Part shown: piece by piece, positions 23,101 through 35,296 of the stretch
Numbering within the stretch: the stretch's first letter is position 1
Layout of the letters: every line of letters begins with the position of its first letter
Origin: Gnetum montanum
Taxonomy: Eukaryota > Streptophyta > Gnetopsida > Gnetales > Gnetaceae
Length of the DNA: 64,000 nucleotides
Reading direction: 5' to 3'
Assembly: GCA_015680685.1 (NCBI GenBank)
Contig: MNCI01034797.1
Coordinates: 341,538 to 405,537, forward strand
Position numbers and translations under genes: made by a program
The notes under the pieces: model-generated
Told to the model about the DNA's origin: nothing
What the model saw: the letters and a program-made list of their open reading frames with translations, nothing else
The model's database searches: none

Positions 23101-26100
23101 TCTGATTTTAAATGTGACATTCCTAAATTAAAGGGTGATAATTATAAGGTGTGGAAGGAGAGAATTATTATTCATTTAGGCTAGATGAACATTGATTATT
23201 CTATCCATAAGGATGAACCACTTGCCATTACAACAACCATGCATCTGGAGGATATTGGTAATTATGAAAAATGGGAGTGATCTAATCACCTTTGTGTCAT
23301 GTTCATAAAAACCAAGATCTCAACTAGTATGCATGGTTCACTATAATAGTATGACAATGTGTATTTTTTGTTAAAGGAAATTGATGAAAAATTTGAGTCA
23401 TCAGACAAAGTGTTGGCTAGCACCATAATAATGAAGTTCTCATCCATGACGCTCACCAAAATTTGTGGTGCATGTGAGCACATCATGTAAATGAGGGATA
23501 TAGTGGCTCAAATCAAAACACTTGAGGTTGAGATGTCAAAATCTTTCCTTGTGAACTACATATTAAACACACTCCCACTATAGTATAGAACCTTTAAGAT
23601 TTCTTATAACACACATAGGGACAAATGATCAATCAATAAACTAATGATCATGTATGCGCAAGAAGAGGGTAGACTTGCAATGGAAGTGAAAGAGTGTGCA
23701 TCTAGTTACACCAAAAAAAAAAATAATAAAGAACAAGACAAAGGCAAGTGGAAGGTTAAATTTACTACACAAGTTAATATTAAGAAGGAATCTAGATGTT
23801 CTTTTCTTTTTTTTTTTGCAAAAGGAAAGGGCACATAAACAAGGATTATCCTAAATATTAGAAATGGCTTGAAAAGAAAAGTACTCAACTTTCGCTTATT
23901 TATTTTGAATCTAATATGGTTAATGTTGGCCATGACACATGGTGAATTAACTCTGATTCTAAAATCCATGTTACCAATTCCTTGAAGGGGGTGCAAAACC
24001 TAAGGAATCCAATGGGAAGTGAGTCTTACATCTATTCAGGCAACAAGATGCACTCACATGTGGAGGTAATTAGAACATGCAAATTAGTTTTAAGGAATGA
24101 TTTTTATTTTAGATTTGGAAAAGACATTTTATAATCCAAGTTTTTAAAGGTATTTAATTTTTTTTCAATGCTTGTATCATTGGGATTTTATTTTAATTTT
24201 TCAAATATGATATTTAGTCTACATTATAGATTTGAACTTATTAGAAGTGGTACATTGATAGATGATCTTTTCAACATCAATTTACAAAAGGAAACTTATA
24301 CTTCTACGCATGTTCATATTGGCATTAAGAGATGTGTTATGAATGATGAGTCCTCTATGTTGTGGCATCGTAGATTAGGACATATCTCTATTGAGAGAAT
24401 AAGAAGATTAGTAAATGATGAAGTACTTAGTACTTTAGATTTTACTAACTTTAACACTTATGTGGACTGCATAAAGGGAAAGCAGATCAATATGTCAAAG
24501 AAAGATGCCAAGAGGAGTTTAGACATATTAGAGATCATACGTATAAATATTTTTAGTCCAGAAATGGATGTGTATGGTCAAAAGTATTTCATTACCTTTA
24601 TTGAAGATTACTCACGATATATGTATCTCTACCTGCTTCATAACAAGAGTGAAGCTCTAGATTCCTTTAAGGTGTTTAAGGTTGAAGTAGAGAAACAATG
24701 TAGTAAGTAAATAAAGTTAGTGATATCTAATAGAGATAGTAAATACTATGATAGATATACTGATGATGGACAAGAACTTGGTTCATTTGCTAAGTTTCTT
24801 CAAGAGCATGGAATTATTTCCCAGTACACTATGCCTAGTTCTCTGGACTAGAATGGTGTGGAAAAAGACGAAACCAAACATCATTGGACACGGTGCAAAG
24901 TATGCTTAGCAACTCCAAGCTTCCTAAGTCCTTGGGGACTAAATCTCTCAAGATGATGGTGCATATATTAAACTGAGTTTCAACCAAGGCTATCTCAAAG
25001 ATACCATTTGAATTATGGAAAGGTTAGAAACTAACTTTGCGACATATACATGTTTGGGGATGTGCATTTCAAGTAAGAGTCTATAATCCATAAGAAAAGA
25101 AGCTAGATCTAAGGACCATAAGTGGTTATTTTGTTGAATATGTTGAATAGTTTAAGGAATATAGACTTTATTACCCATCACATACTACTAGGTTTGTGGA
25201 ATCAAAGAATGCTAAATTTCTTAAGAATGACTTGATTAGTAGGAGTAGTAGACCTTGGAACATTATTCCTAAGATAGATCATACAAATGCTCAACCTATT
25301 ACTTCAAATGATAAACTAATTATTGCACATAATACACCTAAAGCACAAATGTATAATAAACAACAACCATTCATTGAAGTTCCACAAACTATTGATCAAG
25401 AAGCAGTAGGTCCAGCTAAACAATAGATACCAGAAGCTATTGAACATCATGATCCTTAAGAGAATGATGAACTAACATTAAGAAGATCTACTAGAGTAAG
25501 GAAATCAGTGATTCCTAGTGACTATATGGTGTATCTATAGGAGTTTGACTAAAACATAGGAGCTGAAAATGACGTTGAAACATTTTCACAAGCCATGAGT
25601 TGTAAGGAATCTAACTTGTGATATGATGCCATGAAAGACAAGATGAACTCTATGTCATCTAATGGAGTCTAGGATCTTGTATAGTTTCCTGATGGTGTAA
25701 AAGCCATTGGATGCAAATGGATCTTCAAGACTAAGAAAGACTCATTGGACAACATTGAAAGATATAACGCTAGACTTGTCGCTAAAGGATTCACTTAGAA
25801 AGAGGAAATAGATTACAAGGAGAACTTTTCTCTTGTATCTAAGGACTCCCTTTGTGTTATCATGGCATTGGTTACCCATTTTGATCTTGAATTACATCAA
25901 ATGGATGTGAAAATAGCATTCCTCAAAGCTGATCTAGAGAAAGAGGTTTATATAAAACAACTTGAAGGATTTTCCTCTAGTAATGGTGAGAAATTAGTAT
26001 GAAAGCTCAAGAAATCCATATATGGATTGAAAAAAGCCTCTTGTCAATGGTACTTAAAATTCCATGATATCATCACTTCATTTGGTTTTAAAGAAAACAT

Positions 26101-27113
26101 CATGGATCAATGTATATACCAAAAGATCAATGCGATCAAAATCTATTTCCTTGTTCTATATGTGGATGATATCCTTCTTGCAACTAATAATAGTGGATTT
26201 CTATATGAGGTGAAACATTTTCTCTCTAAGAATTTCAACATGAAGGATATGGGTGAGGCATCTTATGTCATTGGCATTCAGATCCATAGGGATAGATCTA
26301 AATGTATTCTGGGACTGTTGCAGGAAACCTATATCAATAAAGTTTTAGAGAGGTTTTGGATGAAAAATTGTTCACCAAGTATAGCACCCATTGTGAAGAG
26401 AGATAGGTTCAATTTGAATTAGTGCCCTAGGAATGATTTGGAGAAGAGTCAAATGTGAAACATTCCATATGCTTCATCTATCTGAAGCCTTATGTATTCT
26501 TAGGTCTACACAAGACCTAACATTGCATTTGCTATGGGAATGTTGGATAGATATTAAAGTAATCCAGGTATTGAAACTAGAGGGATGTATAGAAAGTGAT
26601 GAGGTACCTTCAAGGTACAAAATATTACATGCTTATGTATAAATGAACTAACTCCTTGAAGGTGATTAAATACTCCAATTCAGACATTGCTAGCTATGTT
26701 GATTCATAGAAATCAATATTTGGTTATGTTTTCATGCTAGCTAGAGGAGCAATATATTGTAGGAGTGGAAGCAAACTTTGGTTGCTACTTCCACCATGGA
26801 GACAAAGTTTGTTTTTTATTTTAAGGCTACTTTACATGGTGTATCATTAAAGAGTTTCATATTAGGGCTTAGAATTATGGATTCTATATCTTGGCCATTA
26901 AGAATATTTTATGAAAATTCAGCTACTATCTTTATGGCTAAGAATAATAAGAGTGGCAGTCAAAGTAAATACATCGACATAAAGTGCTTAACCATAAGGG
27001 AATGCATTAAGGAAAATAAAGTGGTCATTGAGCATATACACACTGAATTGATGATAACTAATCATTTGATAAAAGAAATGCCACCAAAGTCATTTAAGGA
27101 TCAGGTAGTTTAA
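23101..27113 (+). pseudogene. Copia B gag-pol relic (TNT1-94-type)
   Basis: Domains follow copia order. Gag is at about 23101-23700 (KLKGDNYKVWKERI, then KEIDEKFESSDKVLAS). The zinc knuckle at about 23800-23850 is degraded (KGKGHINKDYPKY). Protease near 23940 reads INSDSKIHVTNS in place of a DSG core. GAG-pre-integrase at 24330-24480 contains LWHRRLGHISIERI. The integrase core starts at about 24500 (YFITFIEDYSRYMYLYLLHN). RT at about 25600-26430 keeps an intact LYVDDILLATN. RNase H ends with QSKYIDIKCLTIRECI and a stop at 27111-27113. Stops often replace Trp or Gln codons, as expected of cytosine decay. The 5' 680 bases between the primer site and gag have no recognised coding. Confidence 0.9.
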
Positions 27114-27424
27114 ATGGGACTTGGTTCCATCATGTAATTAGTTGTACATACAACTTTACAATCTTAATGAAACTCTTATTCAGTTCTACTATTTTCTTGT
27201 ATGGCTTGCGCATACAATTATGAGAGAAAATTCACATATGGCAGGACCTAGAATGAACGTTGTTTATTCATAAAGCTAATTACCATATAAGGAATTATGT
27301 TTGAGAGATAATGCATTATAATACATCGAAGATAATACTTACATTAAGAGGAACTATCATCATGATTCATGCATTTATTTTTTAAACTCTAGACTTGATT
27401 AAATATGGAGACCAAGTGGGACAT

Positions 27425-27977
27425 TGTAGCATGTGTTAAGAATTAAGACATTTTTACGTGTTATTTAATGCATCAAGGTGGCCTCCATATCCACAAACAT
27501 GTTTTTATGCATTAGTTAATGTATCAAGATGGCTCCCATATCCACTAAGACATTTTTATGCATTAGTTAATGCATCAAGATTGTCTTCATATCTGGTAAC
27601 ACATTTTTTTATGTTTTGACATTGGGTCTCTTATTTTTCTAATTTCTTATGGTACCTAATTCTATGGCCTCTAAATTCATTCTTGATGAAAGAACAAAGG
27701 CATCACAAATCACAATACGATTGCAATTCTAGTCCCTTTCATAGACACTAGAGGTTGTATACACCATCATTGTAGAGCACTGGTGTGAAAGAAGAATCTG
27801 AATGTCAAGTTTAATTCAAGGCATCAATGGCTAGAGGTTAGTTCCATTTGCTTCCATATTATGCATTTTCAGTTATCTATGCATGTAAATTTCTTATGCC
27901 ATTTGCTTCCACATTGTGCATTTTCGATTGTCTATGCATAAAAATTTCTTATGCAATCTAGAAATTTTTGTCTTACA
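27425..27977 (+). repeat. 3' LTR of copia B
   Basis: It follows the purine-rich GGAGACCAAGTGGGACAT. It opens TGTAGCATG and ends TCTTACA. It carries the 51-bp units at 27469, 27520 and 27571 plus about 19 bases before them that the 5' LTR lacks. Confidence 0.88.
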
Positions 27978-27982
27978 CTATC

Positions 27983-28880
27983 TTCATGTTTGCATGTGGA
28001 CTTCCTTTTGTAACTTTATTGTTATGTTCGTCTTCCATTTTTGTTTGTCTTGAGTTGTTGTTGACCCTTGCAAAGCTCCATTTTCCATCATTCAGGTCCA
28101 ATTTTTTATCTATTTAGTTGCAGAAATTATTTTCTTGCTATTTTTGATTCAGATGTTACATTTGGTATCTACATCTTGGTTTTTTCTTGTAGAACTCTAT
28201 TTTTTCCATAATTTTACTCGCAGAAATTCATTTCCTGTCATTGCTACTCAGTTTAGCCATTTGTGCATCTATGCCTTGGTTTTTACTTCCTAAGATTTAC
28301 ATGCATCTACATCCTACCTTTACTTGAAGACCTCCATTATCAATATCTATGTGTTTGTCTATATCTTAATTTTGTGATTCTACATTTGTAGAGCAAGGCA
28401 GACACTTTTGATTTTGCGAACTAGTTACTGGAGAAGTGGTATCTGACTATGGAGGAAGGCAACAACAAGGACCTCATTCTACTAGTGACCATGCAAAAAA
28501 AAAAAAAAAGGTGTTGTCACCGATTATTATAGTAAAAAGTTCTTTTGAAATAAACGGAGAAGTTATAATAAATGTTCTTTTTCTAATATATGTTGCAAAA
28601 TTTTAAAATTGGAAGAACTTTTATTATAATAAATATTTAATTTTATCATTGTTTCTTATATATGTTACCTTAAACCTTATATATATTTTGCTAATTGAGC
28701 TATTTCTAGTAAGTGATTAAACCTTATTTTTCCAATAAACAATTCATTTTAACATATGTGATTTTCTATCTATCCATATATTTTTCCTTTTTTTATTTCT
28801 TTATTGTTATTTTTGTTAGTTTATTTTATGTTTTGTTTCAATCTTCTTTGTGAATAATATTCTAAATTTTTATAACAAAC
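27983..28880. other. Diverged repeat tract, then 5' flank of the hAT relic
   Basis: From 27983 to about 28400 this continues the AGAGCTCCATTTTCC-type repeat interrupted by copia B. From 28400 on is AT-rich sequence that should contain the hAT 5' end. I could not identify a terminal inverted repeat or an 8-bp duplication. Confidence 0.4.
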
Positions 28881-28899
28881 CTATAGGATCAATGTCATT

Positions 28900-31785
28900 T
28901 GAAGAAGATTTTCTTTTCAAAGAACAAGAAGGGCATGGAGAAAAATTAGAATAATAATCATTGAAAAGAGATTTTCAAAAAAGGCTATGGACTATAGTGA
29001 ATGTTAAAGGACAATATTCTAGAGGTAAGTATAGTAGCTCAGGAAGCAAATCATGGATTTGTCCGTATTACAACATAAAGAGAAGTAGTTTTGTTACATG
29101 CGTGAGATATTACTTACTTGGAATTGGGAAGAAAGAGCAAATTCTGGTGTGTAAAAGAATTCCAAATTTTAAAAAAGAAAATCTCATTAAGCAATTCAAA
29201 CATTTTAATGCCATGTCCATCACCAAGATGACAAATGAACATACAAATGTTAATAATTCAATGCCAAATACTAATTTAGAAAGAATGTTTGATTCTTCAA
29301 ATATAAAAAATGTGGATGTAGCTATAGCAAGACTTTTCTATGCATGTGACATGTATTTTAACATTGCTAGGTCTCCTTTTTTTAACCAAACTATATAGAT
29401 AATAAATTCTACTTCAAAAGGGTATGTGCCACCTAGTTATGAAAAAATTAGAACAACACTTTTCATTAAAGAGAAAGTTCAAGTTGAAGCAAATTTAAGA
29501 GGCATAAAGGATAGTTGGGATATTACAAGAATTTCTATTCTATCATACAAGTGGATATATATTACCAACAAGTCACTTATTAATATCCTTGCATCATCTC
29601 CAAAAGATGTTATTTTTATCAAGTCACATGACACTTCATGAAATGTTAAAAATGTTGCTTATTTAATGGGATTAGTTTGTGAGGCTATAAATACAACAAG
29701 GAGAGATAATATTGTGTAAATTATAAAGATAGTGATTCAAATAATGTGTTGGCAATAGATATTATAGACTCCTTATGCAACACATTGCTTGAATCTCTTA
29801 TTAAAAGATATTCATGTTGGTGTTGATTAGATATCTAAAGTTGTAGCAAATGGTAAAAAAAAATTAGCAATTTATCACTAATCATTTATTGTCCCAAGCC
29901 ATCTATAGAAAGTACTCTTCTTTACAATTATTAAAATATGCAGAAACTATGATTTCCTCACAATTATTATGATTGAACATCTCTTTAAAGTAAAATAGCT
30001 TCTTAGGGAAATGGTAATTTTAGTAGAGTGGGAAAGGTGGAAAATTTCTTCAAGTATTATTTCAACTTTATGTAAAGAAATTGTTGATCTTATTGTTGGA
30101 GGTAGGGAAAATTATTTTAGAAAAAAGTTGAAGCTACTTTAAAAACTTTTTATCCCATATATGAGGTTTTGAGATTTTGTAATATTAATTCCCCATCGAT
30201 GGGAAATTTTTTAAAAAAAAATGAATCAAATGAAAGAGTCATTGCTTTAAATTTTACAAAATGATTCATTTTATTTTGATTAGCATACAAAGGATTTAGT
30301 ATGGGAATGTAGTGAAAGGAGATAGAAGATGCTTCATTCTCCTCTTCATTCTATTGGGTTTCTTCTTAATCTAAAATGGTTTCATAAAAGGCTATGGATA
30401 AATGAGAAAGTTAACAAAGGTTGGAAAACTTATATTGATCAATGTTTTTCAAGTAGAGAAGATCATGCAAAGATAAAGAAAGAATATGACATTTATATCA
30501 AATCAGAAGGAGATTTTGCACATCCTAATTGTGCATATGATCATGAAACATTAGATGCTCTTACATTTTGGAATCAATATAGAACTCAAACTCCATTACT
30601 AAAGGAGGTAGTAATTCATGTTTTATCTCAAGTAAGTTTTTATTTTCAAATTTTACTTGAAAGATATTTATAAACATTTTTTGTGAACTAAATATTTAAT
30701 AACATTGTTTCAAAATCTTTCCTTTATTTATGTTTGCTACCTCTTTTTCTACATATTAATGAATCTCCTTATTTGATGTTGTAATGATTTTAAGATATAG
30801 TAAAACTCATTATCTACTTAATATATAGGCTAATACTTAGATAACATATTATTTGAGTTAAAGTTCTAAATAAAAATTTTAACAACTTGAAAATCATTTT
30901 AAAACTTTTTTCTTTTCTATGTTCTTTTTAATGTAGACTTTCATTAATGGTTGTTTATGTTATTTTCTAGGCATTTTAATTCATTGTTTTGACAGTTTTA
31001 TTTACATAAAAATCTAAAAAAAAGACTAAGAATTTAACTTAATGGAGATAGACAAATTGTATTTTGGTTGAACTATTCTAAAGTTTTCTTTCCCCTCCAT
31101 ATGACTACTCCAAACAAAACTTCTAAAGTTTCTAAACTGTTTGAAGGATTTGGCATAATGCACTACAATCAACATTTGAAATTTTGTCATTTTTTTATGG
31201 GAGTGCCTACATTATTTTATAGCTAAAGATTCTCAATAGCCTCTTTCCAAGAACAAAGAAAATTCTTTTGTCTCCTAATTTAATTGACCAACTCAAAATA
31301 GATGAAAAATATCCCTAATGCTCTAAGGTCTCAAAATTTTTGTTGTTTTCTTTATTTGAGCTAAAAGTGTCATATTTCCATCTTATTTTTAATAACATTT
31401 TTTTCTTACTCTTATTGATTATGGAGGATCAGAATCCTCATGCCTATGTAATGAAGATTTCTCGGCAAAATCCTCTTATTAAGTTTTTAATATAATTCAT
31501 TTCTATATTATAGGTTTCCAGTGCATCAGCATGTGAATGAAATTATAGTGAATATCCATTTATTCACTCAACAAAATGCAACAAAATATCACTACAAAGG
31601 TTTAAGATTTAGTTTTTGTTCAGTCAAATATTAGGTTATTATCTCAAGCTTCTCAAGATTACAAAATGGACCCTCATCTAATGTGAGACTATGGAGGATC
31701 TATGGATGATGGAGATGATGAACTTCCTATGGAAGTTCTAGATTCTAATTATAAAAATATGTTTGATGGAGGATCTATGCCTTGA
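28900..31785 (+). pseudogene. hAT-family transposase relic (BED finger, DUF659)
   Basis: hAT transposases cut and paste their own DNA. A BED-type zinc finger lies at 28961-29160: SKSWICPYYNIKRSSF then VRYYLLGIGKKEQI, with the second Cys and a His replaced by Tyr. DUF659 spans about 29280-29640 (VAIARLFYACDMYFNIARSP, PPSYEKIRTTL, LASSPKDVIFIKSHDTS). The middle part (29640-30330) is badly broken. 30329-30631 carries the pre-dimerisation region (PLHSIGFLLNLKWFHKRLW). After an intron (30632-31513) the dimerisation region follows: VSSASACE, YSEYPFIHSTKCNKISLQRF, then, after a one-base frameshift near 31607, SNIRLLSQASQDYKMDPH and a stop at 31783-31785. At least ten disabling changes. The family is certain; terminal repeats were not found. 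Confidence 0.88.
30632..31513 (+). other. Intron of the hAT transposase relic
   Basis: The codon for Gln in VLSQ is followed by GTAAGTTTTT (donor at 30632). The next homologous codon, Val of VSSASACE, follows TATATTATAG (acceptor ending 31513). Removing 882 bases joins LSQ to VSSASA in phase 0, as the hAT domain requires. Confidence 0.75.
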
Positions 31786-32880
31786 CATTTACAACTCCTC
31801 TTTCTCTGGTACAATCCCACTATCCCTTAGCGCATTGTGTAGGCTCAAAACATTAAATCTATGCATGACTGAATTTGAAGGTCAAATTCTGTTTTAGTTG
31901 AAAAACCTTTCTTCTCTGTAATTTATTTATCTCTATGTAAATTCTTTAAGTGGTAAGATTCCTAGGTCTCTTGTTAGAATTAATGGATTCACTCTATTCA
32001 ATGTTAACCAAAATCATTTGGATGGACATATCCCTTCCTAGTTGGGAGCATTTCGAAGTCTAGGATTTCTTGAGCTTGCTAAGAACAACATTCACAGTGT
32101 CATTCCTACTTAGTTGGGTAATCTATCTTCTTCCTTCATGACTTTTCTAAATTTTGAAGATAATTATTTAATAGGTATCATTCCTTGCTCATTTGTGAGT
32201 CTCTACTATCTAATGGTATGGTATTTCCAAGGAAACAATCTCATAGGAACCATTTCACCTTGTTTAACCAACCTCACAAGTCTTACACATTTAGATTTAA
32301 CCCTGAACAATTTTCAAGATTGTCATCCTACTTGGATTAGCAACTTTAATAAATTACAATATTTGGGTTTAAATACCAATGAATTTAGTGGTAACTTTAT
32401 AGAGTCATGTCAGAATCTCCCCCAATTCCAAGCCCTTCAATAAACTGGTAATAGATTGCTAGGAATGCCACCATCGTGGCTGGGGATACTCTGCACTCAA
32501 CTCACATGTTTGAATATGGGTTGTATGGACTTTATCAGTGGAGTGAGTAGCTTAAGTTTGGAAGCTCCTTTCCAAATCTTCAAAATTTGGATCTATCTTA
32601 CAACATCATTTCTAGCAACATGCCTCTAAGTGTATGAAATTTATCATCTTTTGCAATAATTTTTCATTTCGATAATGTATTTAGTAGCAACATTCTTCCT
32701 TGAATTGCAAATCTTATGTTGATTGAAGCCATCACACTGCATAGAAACAAATTACAAGGCACATTCCAACTCAGGTATCTCTCTTAAACAAGTCACTTGG
32801 CTATCTCTATTTCACTCAAAATAAATGGTTCCATTCTTGCTAATGTTGGAAAGCCTTGTTGCATGACGTAAGGACTCTGG
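31770..32880 (+). pseudogene. LRR receptor-like protein fragment
   Basis: Plant extracellular leucine-rich repeats of about 24 residues, pattern LxxLxLxxNxLxGxIPxxL. Examples are SSFSGTIPLSLSALCRLKTL, SGKIPRSL, LGFLELAKNN, an open stretch at 32114-32443 (FLNFEDNYLIGIIPCSF, then LTSLTHLDLTLNNF), and an island near 32600. About ten repeats remain. Such proteins (LRR receptor kinases or receptor-like proteins) sit in the plasma membrane and sense ligands; no signal peptide, membrane segment or kinase is present. Several TAG and TGA stops interrupt it. Its first codons overlap the hAT's last ones in another frame (31770-31785). Family firm; parent gene unknown. Confidence 0.85.
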
Positions 32881-33433
32881 AAATGATGTAATGCATCAAC
32901 ACTTTAAAATGATGTAAGACGTTGAAACTTTTAATGTTGAAATTTTAAAAGGACATAAAAAATCTAAACTTCATCATGACTTAAAGCATCAAAAATTTAA
33001 ACCAAACTTGCAGTTTAGTAAACATGTTTTGGAAGTTTAAGGTTTTTGAAGTTTAAATGTTACTTAAGGAAGTAATGACCATGAAATCATGAAAACTATA
33101 TCCTAGAGGAAAACTTATTGATTTATGACCCCATGCTACCATGGTAAAGTTGATCTCAATAATAATATCATATTGTGCTTGTCTCTTCACTTTGAATTTC
33201 ACAATGAAAAAAAGATTATAAATTTCTTTTTGTGTTTCTTATATTTATTTGCTAGAGCAAGACCCTATACAAGATACTCATAAAAATGGTTCAACAGTAA
33301 CATGATAGGACTTTTTTTAAATATTCCAAGCTAAAATAGATTCCTCTTTACTTTGTTTTTCAAACTAAATCAAATTTAAGTTGGATTATCATCTAATATA
33401 ATAATGAAGGATATGTATTACTACATTTAAAAG
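32881..33433. other. No gene recognised; short ATGATGTAA-type repeats
   Basis: About 32880-33000 contains several AAATGATGTAA/GACGTTGAAAC phrases related to the tandem repeat at 20.33 kb. The remainder is AT-rich with nothing recognisable. Confidence 0.4.
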
Positions 33434-33737
33434 TGTTAGATTACAATTAGGTGACCCAAATTCTATTTTTGGTTTGGCCCTAATCCCCAATAGTATGGAC
33501 TTCTTTTGTTTAGACCATTTTTCTTTTTCATATTGGGCCTAGGGTTTATTGTATATGTTTTGGTTGTCATCCTAAACACTCCCCTTTGTACTCATCTTTG
33601 ATCTAATGAATTTCTCTCTATACCTGCTTATAGTTTTTTCTCGATTTTGAGTTTTTCATGTTAATTCTAAGTGTTATTATTTTTATTTCTATTGCCTATC
33701 ACGTTTGTTATTTTTTTGATATATTATTTTTCCTACA
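33434..33737 (+). repeat. 5' LTR of copia F
   Basis: Opens TGTTAGATTAC and ends TCCTACA, 304 bp. The right edge is fixed by the primer site at 33741. The left edge is the expected TGTTAG start and cannot be confirmed because the 3' LTR is not in the window. Confidence 0.65.
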
Positions 33738-33740
33738 AAT

Positions 33741-33754
33741 TGGTATTGAAGTTG
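33741..33754 (+). other. tRNA-iMet-type primer binding site (copia F)
   Basis: TGGTATTGAAGTTG, three bases after the LTR; resembles the initiator-Met site TGGTATCAGAGC with several changes. Confidence 0.65.
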
Positions 33755-33769
33755 ATTGGTTTGATCTTG

Positions 33770-35291
33770 ATGATGACAACTATGAAATTTGATATTCTAC
33801 TTTTGGATTGCAACACTAGATTTTGGCTATGGTAGGTCAAGATGTAGGCTATGCTTGTGCAAATGGATTTGGACAATGCACTATTAGGGTTTGAGAAGAT
33901 ACCCTCATCTTAGACACCAAAGGAAAAACAATGTATGGATTGAAAGGTCATATCTCAAATTCATCTTCATCTATCAAATCAAATTCTATAGGATGTTTTG
34001 AAGGAGAAAACTACTACTGCATTATGGTTAAAATTGGAGTAATTGTGTATGAAGAAAAGCCTAACTAACAAGTTGCACCTAAAGTAGCAATTATATTCTC
34101 ATTGTATCTTAGAAGGTACATCTATTAAAGATCACTTAACTATTTTTAAGGAAATTATCTCTAATCTAGAGAATATGGAGGTTAAGTATGATGAAGAAGA
34201 TTTAGGGTTGATCCTATTGTGTTTGCTACCTTCTTCATATACAAATTTCAAAGATACTATACTGTATAATGGTGATACTCTTACTCTAGATGAAGTTTAT
34301 GATGCTTTTTTCTCTAAGGAGAAAATGAAACAACTTGTGGTTGGATCAGAGACTCAAGCAGAGGGCCTTGTTATTAGAGGGAGGACATAGGAAAGGAATT
34401 CTAGTGGTGCTGAGAAGGGTAAATCAAAATCTAAACATAGAGACAAAACCTATAATTACTCCAAGAAGAAGGGGCACATCAAATTTGAATGCTACAAGTT
34501 ATATAATATGAAAAATAAAGCTAATGCTAATCAAAAGGGAAAATAACCAAAAAATTCTAGTGAAGCTAGTGTTGCTGAAGATGCATATAGTGATGGAGAA
34601 GTGCTAGTTATTTTTGAAGGTAGATCCAAACGTTGTGAGGATTGGATTCTTGATTCAGCATACACATTTCATATATGTCCTAATCAGGACTAATTCTCAA
34701 CATATAAAATAGTGTCTAAGGGTGTTGTGACAATGGGAAATAATGCCTCTTGTAAGATAGCTAGTATTAGAATAGTAAAAATTAAAATGTTTAATAGCAT
34801 TATCAAGATACTTGGTGGTGTGAGACATGTCCTAGATCTAAAGCGTAATCTTATTTCTTTGAGTATACTTGATTCAAATGGGTACAAGTACACTAGTGAA
34901 GGTGGAGTCCTAATGGTTAGCAAAGGTGCTCTTATTGTAATTGAAAGGGCAGAAAAAGTTTGCCAAGCTATATGTCTTGCAAGGTTCTACGATTATAGGT
35001 GATGCAGCTATGACTACCCCTTCCTTATTAAATGGTGATGTTACTAGACTATGGCATATGCGTCTTGGACATATGAGTGAGAATGGAATGGTTAATCTAA
35101 GCAAAAGAGAAATTCTTGATGGATAGATCATTAGTAAAATGAATTTTTGTGAGCACTACATTTTTGGAAAGTAGAAGAGAGTTAGTTTTAGCAAAGGCAT
35201 TCACAACACAAAGGGGATACTTGATGATATACATTTTGATCTTTGGGGACCATCTAGGATACTTTCTAAATGTGGTGCTAGCTATATGTTA
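33770..35291 (+). pseudogene. Copia F gag-pol, 5' part
   Basis: Gag starts at about 33770 (MMTTMKFDILLLDC) and includes LEGTSIKDHLTIFKEIISNL and an open segment at 34175-34390 (LGLILLCLLPSSYTNFKDTI). A zinc knuckle near 34445 has lost two cysteines (YNYSKKKGHIKFEC). Protease begins WILDSAYTFHICPNQD (about 34643). A segment with LKRNLISLSILDSNGYKY precedes GAG-pre-integrase (LWHMRLGHMSENGM). Integrase starts DIHFDLWGPSRILSKCGASY and breaks off at 35291, where element E inserted. Several stops and two frameshifts. It shares little sequence with copia B, so it is a different copia family. Confidence 0.88.
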
Positions 35292-35296
35292 ATTGT

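Larger units (their letters stand above)
21885..27977 (+). mobile_element. Ty1/copia retrotransposon B, complete boundaries
   Basis: A 6.1-kb element with two LTRs (21885-22418 and 27425-27977), an initiator-Met-type primer site, gag-pol in copia order (integrase before RT) and a polypurine tract. The 5-bp target duplication CTATC flanks it exactly (21880-21884 and 27978-27982). The polyprotein is broken by about a dozen or more stops and several frameshifts, so it cannot act by itself. Confidence 0.92.
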
